Shown one piece after another: positions 56,860-64,000 of a DNA stretch of 64,000 nt. Both the position numbers and the translations under genes were made by a program. Under the pieces are notes generated by a model. That model was not told the DNA's origin. It ran no database searches and saw only the letters and a program-made list of their open reading frames with translations. Location of the stretch: NCBI GenBank assembly GCA_023055505.1, contig JALIRH010000109.1:650501-714500 (forward strand), written 5' to 3'. Position 1 is the first letter of the stretch, and each line of letters starts with the position of its first letter. This stretch comes from Callipepla californica brunnescens. Taxonomy: Eukaryota > Chordata > Aves > Galliformes > Odontophoridae.

Positions 56860-57771
56860 TGAGCTTGGGGGCGGACGTGGCCCTGGATGTCAGGTCCGAG
56901 CACACAGCCTCACGTCATGGATCCTCGCCAGTTCTCGGGACACGGCGATGTGAGAATTCACATTTCCACTAAAGGAAATGAAAGCGGGAGCGGAGCACGT
57001 AGATTCACTTAGCACCTCATAGCTGCGGAGTGAACGAATGCTTTTTTTTGTTATTGCTTTCATCCCTATCACCTCTGAAAGGACGCTGAGAAATGGCGGC
57101 CGGGCTGAGGAACGTGACATAAAGAGCCTCGGGTGTAGTGTCAGCCCGAGGTGTGCTGCCGTGAGGTGACGGCTGCGTTCCCTTCCCCGGGCCAGCTGCT
57201 TCCCTGCGTGGCTTCTCCAGGACACATGCTGCATGCCGCTCTCAGACAGCACTTCGCCACGGGGCGACGACGACCTCGGGCTCTTCCTACAGAAAGGACC
57301 GACAACTTAATAAGCACGGCGCTTCAACCTTTGGCCCGCTGATTCACGAGCTCTCCGCCGCTCCGTCGCAGCCCTCAGACCCGGGGCAGCCCGGGGGCGG
57401 GACGCGGCTCGGAGGCTCCCGAGGATGCGCGACCCCGCGCGCGCGCGCGCGCTCCTGCCGTCGGGAGCGCGCTCGGCGAGCTGCAGGCGGCGGCCATCTT
57501 CTCTCCGCAGCCGGAGAGCGCAGGCGAGGCGGCCCCGCCAGCTCCCTCCTCCTCTCCCTCCCTCCTCCCACTGCGCGCAGCCGCCGGTCGGAAGGGGGGC
57601 GACCGGGGGAGGGAAGGGGGGGGAGCGGCGCGGGGCTGTGCGGCCGCGGGGTGCCGGCCCGGGCTGCCCGCCGGGGTCCGCCGCTCCCCGGGGTCGGGGC
57701 CGTCCCTCCGCTCGGCGCTGGCGGCGGTGTCCGCTCCGGGCTCCGTTCTATAGATGGGATAAGCGGTAAAC
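56860..57771 (+). promoter_or_regulatory. UBE3C: UBE3C CpG-island promoter and 5' UTR
   Basis: CpG content rises sharply from about 56.86 kb and peaks at 57.35-57.75 kb, just before the UBE3C start codon. No TATA box seen, typical of a housekeeping promoter. A consensus YY1 site (GCGGCCATCTT, the inverse of AAGATGGCCGC) lies at 57490-57500, and a second YY1-like AAATGGCGGC at 57091-57100. YY1 sites of this kind often mark the transcription start of housekeeping genes. The start site itself cannot be placed. Confidence 0.7.
57754..57762 (+). other. Minimal upstream ORF before UBE3C ATG
   Basis: ATG GGA TAA, a two-codon upstream ORF whose stop is nine bases before the UBE3C start. It matters only if the transcription start lies upstream of it, which is likely but not shown. 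Confidence 0.5.
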
Positions 57772-57837
57772 ATGTTCAGCTTCGAAGGGGAATTCAAAAC
57801 AAGGCCCAAGGTGTCTCTCGGAGGGGCGAGTAGGAAG
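57772..57837 (+). CDS. UBE3C: UBE3C first coding exon
   Basis: Ubiquitin protein ligase E3C, a HECT-type E3 that extends Lys29/Lys48 chains and works with the proteasome. The exon encodes 22 residues, MFSFEGEFKTRPKVSLG then GASRK, matching the very conserved start of UBE3C (human has Asp for the Glu at position 7, from memory). The ATG has A at -3. Donor GTAAGA starts at 57838, phase 0. Position downstream of MNX1 on the opposite strand fits the conserved gene order. The IQ and HECT regions are outside the window. Confidence 0.93.
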
Positions 57838-60800
57838 GTAAGAGCGTCACGGGAGCCTTAACATCCGCTTCGCTTTTTCCCCATCGCTGTTTTCTACCGC
57901 TGGGCCTTCGAAAATAAAAATAATAATAATTAAAAAAAACCAGGGAGCAGCTATGACTAAGGAGCCGAAATCCTCCCTTCCTGATGAAGCGTTTATCTCC
58001 CTGGCTCTGTTTTCCTTTGGCCTCCGACCAGGCCACGCACCAGGCTCCCGGCGGGGCCGGGGCCCGGAGCTGTGCCCGGGCTGGGGACGCACACACACGG
58101 CCGTCCTCACCTCGGGGTCGGCCGGAGCTGGCGGCCCCCGCTGTGCTCACGCTGCTGGGGAGGCTTCACCGGCGTGGTTGGACGGTGTCAGGGCGCTCCA
58201 GCTTTGCTGTCTCAGGTTTACGTTCAGTTTATCGACGGAGAAGAAGCAGAGTGGTTTATTTTGCTCTGGCCGCCCCGTCGCTGGACCTGGAGCAGTTGGG
58301 CACGATGAGCAAGAGGAAATGGAGTGTCCTGTTGTGTCAGAGGTGCTGGTACAGTGCTGGTTCCTCGTGTTGGCATTGTTGCGTGTGAAGCTATGTGCTG
58401 TTTTCATTGCTATTTTAATATCCAGAGGAGCAACGGAAGGTTTTTGTTGCTGTGCGCTGTAAGCATGTTCAGTTCTCTACGACTTGTAGGGTTTGGCAGT
58501 AGGTTTGGAAACTAACAGGAGCACTTCAGTGTGTGACGTTGAAGTCGTGGTGGAGTTTTCTTTTGGCGTCTTACATCGTTCAGTAACAAGAATGCCTGAA
58601 TGACATGTAAGTTGTGCAGCTTTTCACCTGAGTCATCTGAAGACAGTTCTGTTCATTAGACTGCACACAATGGCATTACATGAGTCAAAAATACCATAAA
58701 TACTGGCCAGCTGAAGTAGGAATTGGCAGAACATGCCCTGGCCCTTGACAGTAAGCTTCAGGCACTTGGCAGCTTTTGGCATCCACTTGCTAATAGCATT
58801 ACTTAAGAGAGCATGTTTCCTCTTCTGAAAATAAACAACTGGTGGATCTTTTATTACTTCTCATTTCTTCATGGAAATGCAACAGAGTTTTCTGTCATTA
58901 TACATTCAAGTTGTATGGGACGAACGTGCTAACTTTCTACAGGTTATGAATTTACCAGCGTGAATATTATATGAGAAAGGAAGTGGAAACTGCAGCTGCT
59001 GTGTAAACTTCACTCTGTTCAGTACAAGGATAATATTTCATGACCAGCTTTATCCTGAGTGGTGCACAGATTGCAGGACATTACTGTGCTACGTGAAATG
59101 CTTGCCCTGCATCAAGGCAAAACAGTTGCAGCTCTGGCCATCCTGAACAACTGCTGCTTTTCAGATCCCGTGCAGTGTTGATGACTTAAAAGTGCAGTTA
59201 GCATCCGCTGCTATGTAAACACACTGCAGTGGCGAGTGGTGTGGCAAATGTTTATGTGTGGTCTGTGACTCTTGTCTCACAATCACAAGCAGCATGGGAT
59301 GTGTTTCCTTTTTCCTGTAGGCTTGTGTGCAGGCTTCTTAGCTACGAATAGTTTTCTGCTTGATTTGGGGAAGTTTTCCACATTTGCTTGCACCTGTATA
59401 GCTGTATTTAGCAAAACACAAGGACGAAGCAAGGCACTGCAGTGTGAGGAGTTGGTCCATCAGTACTTCACATACCAGCAGTTCTAATGTGGCTATAACT
59501 GCACCAACATAAACCATCAGCAAACCTGACTGGTAAAAAGAGTGGTTTTGCTAGTAATAGCTACAGCCACAACTGTTAGCCCTGTTGATGTTGGGTCGTG
59601 GGTGCTGACAGCCCGCCCAACATTGCCATTTACTTCTGTAGTATAGGTGAACCAAGATTTCCTCAGGCCTTCTGACACCTGAGTCCTACCAGCATATGCA
59701 CGATGATACAAATATTGTTGTGTCTCAAGTGGGACAGGTGATGGCAGCTGGAAAGCCTGCAGTCCTAACACGATTATAAATTTATAAAGACTTACAGCAG
59801 ATCAGAGTTAATAGATGTATTAGTTTGGAGAAATGGTTGTCACATTCTCAGACCAACGCAGTACCCTCTTGATGATACACAATGTGTTAAAAGAAAACAA
59901 AAACACAGGGCTCTAAAAAAAGGGATGATAAGATGTAATATGAAATGTGTATTCTAATCACAGGCAGCTTTCCTTGTAGAAGGTGTTGAGTCCCATGTGC
60001 TTTCTCAGCACTGAGTTTTACCGTGTTTTTGAATGATGAAAGCAGGCAGCTTCAGGGCTGTGCTTACACTGTGTGACCTTGTGCTCACTGTTGTGGTCTG
60101 GGTTGTGAATGCTGTAGAAAAGCACACCAATCCAGCTTAAGTTTTTTGCCAAAAAAGGAGTGTTTGTTTCACTTGCTATGTCTTGGATTGTAGAATTAAT
60201 TTGATCAAAGTGACTGCTTCTTTCAAAATATTGTGATGTTTTAATACTACGTTTTACAACAGGTATCAAATATAGATGACATCAGCATTTGGACTGCTCT
60301 GTTCACCTCCTGTCACAAATCTGCTGATTCATTTGGGTTGTTTGCTCTGGCTGTGTAGTTGGTAGAGGACAGGGATACTGTTTTGATGTTTTATCTAATT
60401 TTAGGGGTCTTTATTGTCACTATCAAAACAATTCCCTGCTTTATGAGGCTCTTCAGAAGTTACTTTCAGATGTAGCTTCCATTGTATCTGAAGCACAGAG
60501 CTGATCCTCCAGCCCTCAGCTGAAAGATCGTTAGGCTGAGGCAGGAGGGGGCTGGTAATGTCACCATGCCTTCTGGTGACAGCTTTCATGTTTCACTCAG
60601 TCTCTTGTGAAGTTGCACTCCTGGTGATGTAGCGGGAGTCTGAGGAACCCTTCAGCTTGTGTTGGTCAGCTCAGAGCTGCTGTTCCTTGATGCATTTTGC
60701 CAGCAATAAGAAAAGTACGAAGCACCAGTCCTTCAGTACATAACATGTAGGGTAATCCTCTGTGCCTGTGCTGGGATGCCCAAGGGGCTCTGTAGCTCTA

Positions 60801-63800
60801 CGTTACTCATACGGGTGATGAACTCTACTAATGACTTCTTGTAAGCTTTTAACAGGGAAAAAATGGTTAAGATGTTATGAGGTCAAATGTATAACCTAAA
60901 ACATATGCAAATGTGCTTTTCCAAATCTCAAGACTTTAAAAATAGTTTTAAATGACAATACAAAACGAGATGGTTTTAAAACTAACTTTAAAAGAAAGAA
61001 AGAAAGAGAACTTTGTAATATACCTGTTTTTAATAAGCAAAGAACTTCATTTTACAATGTTTGGTTTTTCTTTTTTTTTATTAGTTATTGATTGGCTTTC
61101 TTAAACTAATAATGTAATATTAAGGATCACATTCCTGTATATTCCCCCTCAAATTCCAGGTGAAGTGTGAATAGGGAGCGCGGTAATTAATGCATATGAG
61201 GTCAAAAGTAACCTTCTCACGTGGCCTCTGGAGCCTCCTCTCTCTGTGGTTCTGCTGCTGCCATGGGAAAGGTGGTGCCAGGTACTTTCTGCATCCTAAG
61301 GTAAAACTGAAGCTCAAATGCTGAGGAGTTTTCTTGTCATTAATTTCAGTGGGCCTAGGCTTTCCCTGGACAAATGCCATTTCCTGGGCATGTTTAGGTA
61401 CTTTAAAATATCTGCTTCTGGAAGATGGTTTTCTGTACTTAGAGCCTTGATCATGATGTAAAGAAGAACTCAAGATGTAAAGAGTCACAGCAGTTCTAAA
61501 GCCATTTTTTCAAGCTCCCCAGTGTGTTTTACTCAAGCTGATAGAGCTACATGTTCAATGGAAGTTAAATTGCCCTGGGTCTGTTGAGGATGCTGTGCCT
61601 CTTCTTGAATGCTTCTTTTAGCATTCAAAAAAGCCAATAGATGTGGAGTCATCTTGCCTATGGTAGTATTGGGAATGTGGAAGCACTTTGGAGGGGGGAC
61701 ATCTGCACAGTGTCCGCGTTTATTATCTATAGATGGATGCTGCAGTCTTCCTTTCACTTGGTGACTTAGAACTTATCAACCACAGCTGCTGAAAGGAATT
61801 TGCTTTTGTAAATTGCTTACATCACCTCATTTGCTTTAGAAGTGTTAATCAATATTCATGTAGTTCAGGCTAAATTTGTCTGAAATGTCCTTAGTTTAAG
61901 GAAAGAGGAAAGATGTGAGTTACTGTGCTTCCTAGATGAAGAACATTGCTTATGCATTGGAGCTTTTGAAGCACAGTCATTTACTTGGTTACATTTGGTC
62001 GCTGCTTGTATCCTCACATGGTCAGCAGCAGTGCTGCAGCTTTCAGCTTTGTGGTGATTAATGTACTACTCACCACTTAGGTCATGAATTTATAGATCAG
62101 GATAAAAATATTACTTAAAATCTCTTTGGTGGCAGTTGCAAGCTTTCCTTTCTGACTGCTGTCCCCCGTCTGCTTCGTTGTTTTCAACTCTTTCCTCTTC
62201 TCTCTGTCTCATTGTCCCTAAGGTCATGCTTTATTCTGCTGTTGCTTTCTGTTTCTTTGCTTTCTTCTTTTGCTTTGTCTGGCTCTGAGCTTTGTGGGAT
62301 GAGCTTCTGAAGGAGGAAGGCATGTTGGGTGTTAGGGAGAGCGGCTTTCCCCTCCTTTTGAGTTAGGGTTGGAAGTGTAAAGACAAGCTGACGCTTAGTT
62401 CCCTGACTGCCTGCTTTGGGAGATTCAATACCTGCCATCTTTGGTACCCAAAGGGAGGGTGTCTGCTTGGGAAGCAGGAGAAGCAAGTGGATAGCTTGTC
62501 CATCACAGAGGTGGGGAGTGGGAGTGAGCCAGGTGTCATCTCTGCAAGCTTCTGTTGGTTGGGAGCTCCTGGTACAGCAGTGTTGTAATGTTGTCCTGCA
62601 GCTGCCAGGGGTTGTGTTGCTGTTGTAGATGGGAGTTGTGAAATGTGCATCCCGTACTGTAGTGTGTGGGGCTGGCAGGCAGCCCTGGGAACTGCATCTC
62701 CTGGGTTACACAGCAGCTGCTGTGCTCAGCTCTTTTTCACTGTTGAGAGACAGGGAGGATTTGAGAGGTGACTGTACAGTTATCTGACTGTAAGAAGTGA
62801 GTGTTTTAGAATGACCTTCATGGGTAAAAATCCATTGTGTCATCACTCTTCCCACATAAAGTTTATTTTCTTTTGCACATTCCTAGTGTTACTTTTAATT
62901 TCTGAAGGGGTGTTATATTCAAATTGTGCTGGATAACTCTGAAGGAGATTTAATTATTTAGAATACATTTCTCGTGTTTACAGACATTGATTTCATTCCT
63001 GTTTCTCATGTGAACAAGAACAGGATATTTCTTTTTTCGTTAAGTTGGACAATACTTACCAGTATATTTAATCCTTTGGCTTAGGGCAGTTCCTCTGTAA
63101 TATTTAGACCAAGGAGGTGATGTTTGCCTTAAAAAACAGTCAAAGCAAGTATTTGAATTTGTAGTCAAAGTGCATTGGGGTCTCCCTGAAGAGAGCACTT
63201 CTCAAATCAATGCAGAGCTGGAGATCTACCCTGTGAGGAAAAGCTGCCCACTTACAGCCCTCCCTCTGACCAGCTGTTGGAAAACAGTTAACGTGTATTT
63301 AAAAAAATCTTGATGTTTTAGGTCATAGTTTGGTTATTTCTCAATTTATTACATCATTTTGTCTGTGTATCTGATATCAGTTTTTTCACTTTACACTTCC
63401 AAGCAGTCACAAACCTCTTCCTGTTGCTGGAGTTGGGATTTGTTGTTTTAGATAGGACTTCCTTTTACTGTGTTTAACAAGTGGAAGAAACCCTTGTGTT
63501 TAGAGGGCAGTAGCTGTATTTAGTGGTGTCTTTGGCTGTGAAGTACTGTCTTTAGAGGAAAAGATGGTTAACCTTCTTGTGGGATTTTTTCCTTTGTGCT
63601 TGCTCCAGTAGATGATCTGAAATACAAATCCAGTTTTAAGTTCCTTTCTTTGCATCAGTGCTTTGCTTTTCACTGTCGTTGGTGCTCTGTGCTCAGGTAT
63701 TTTGTATCCTAATGAAACTGGGAGAATCACGACCTTTTTGCTTCCTGTCTACCTTCAGAAACATTGCAGAAGAAGAATTCTGCTATCGGTTTTTGTTTGC

Positions 63801-64000
63801 CTATAGACATTTAAATAGTGCAGCACAGTTGTTTTAGAAGTGATTCAATATGAACATGTTTGTTTGCCAACTTCAGATTTATTTTTAGACGCAGGACATT
63901 TTCAGCTTGAGTGTATTTTATTTCTTAACCACCCTAGGTTAGAAAAGCCATAGGAAGAAGAGGTAAGTTCGGTTTGTGTTACAGAAGCCTACTTTGTTGT
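57838..64000 (+). other. UBE3C: UBE3C intron 1 (continues past window)
   Basis: CpG-rich to about 58.2 kb, then ordinary intronic sequence. The expected second exon (beginning EEKASLLHRTQEER in human, from memory) was not found, so intron 1 is longer than 6.1 kb. No CR1 copy recognised. Small (AAT)n near 57909-57930 and (GAAA)n near 60991-61008. Confidence 0.7.

Noticed and set aside
63919..63962. Exon-like segment with AG before GTTAGAAAAGCC and donor GTAAGT after
   Set aside because: The short translation does not match the expected UBE3C exon 2 (which should begin with Glu-Glu-Lys-Ala-Ser), so I treat it as chance splice-like sequence.
1..64000. CRISPR arrays, operons, phage or other prokaryotic systems
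   Set aside because: The window is clearly vertebrate nuclear DNA with spliced genes and CR1 elements. No evenly spaced direct repeats of CRISPR type were seen.

Overview
This is vertebrate nuclear DNA, and almost certainly avian. It is intron-rich, has CpG islands, and carries at least fifteen CR1 LINE fragments plus a non-autonomous mariner copy whose ends resemble the chicken Galluhop/Mariner1_GG family. A galliform such as chicken is the best guess. No bacterial, viral or CRISPR-type system is present. Gene order and orientation, NOM1 (+) then MNX1 (-) then UBE3C (+), match the conserved segment known from human 7q36.3.

Layout. 1-5.6 kb holds the last four coding exons of NOM1, which encode the C-terminal MA3 region and the stop. 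5.6-13 kb holds the NOM1 3' flank and CR1 fragments. 13-25.7 kb is a CR1-free block centred on the homeobox gene MNX1. It contains three MNX1 exons on the minus strand (15.88-18.2 kb), a GC-rich promoter with three evenly spaced CCAAT boxes, a 1.7-kb polypyrimidine tract holding a 100-N gap, and TAAT-dense upstream DNA that may be regulatory. 25.7-56.5 kb is gene-poor. It holds CR1 fragments, a 510-bp mariner derivative, and a tRNA-Glu-like sequence inside a perfect 70-bp inverted repeat. 56.9-64 kb holds the CpG-island promoter, first coding exon and start of intron 1 of UBE3C.

The three genes are neighbours by conserved synteny and do not form an operon. NOM1 is a nucleolar ribosome-biogenesis factor, MNX1 a motor-neuron and pancreas transcription factor, and UBE3C a HECT ubiquitin ligase. 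The intergenic DNA around MNX1 is the likely seat of its developmental enhancers.

Two quality problems matter for any reader. The MNX1 exons carry about a dozen single-base indels that break the frame although the protein is recognisable across frames. The sequences either side of the N gap are the same roughly 624-bp segment twice, so the gap is probably an unmerged contig overlap.
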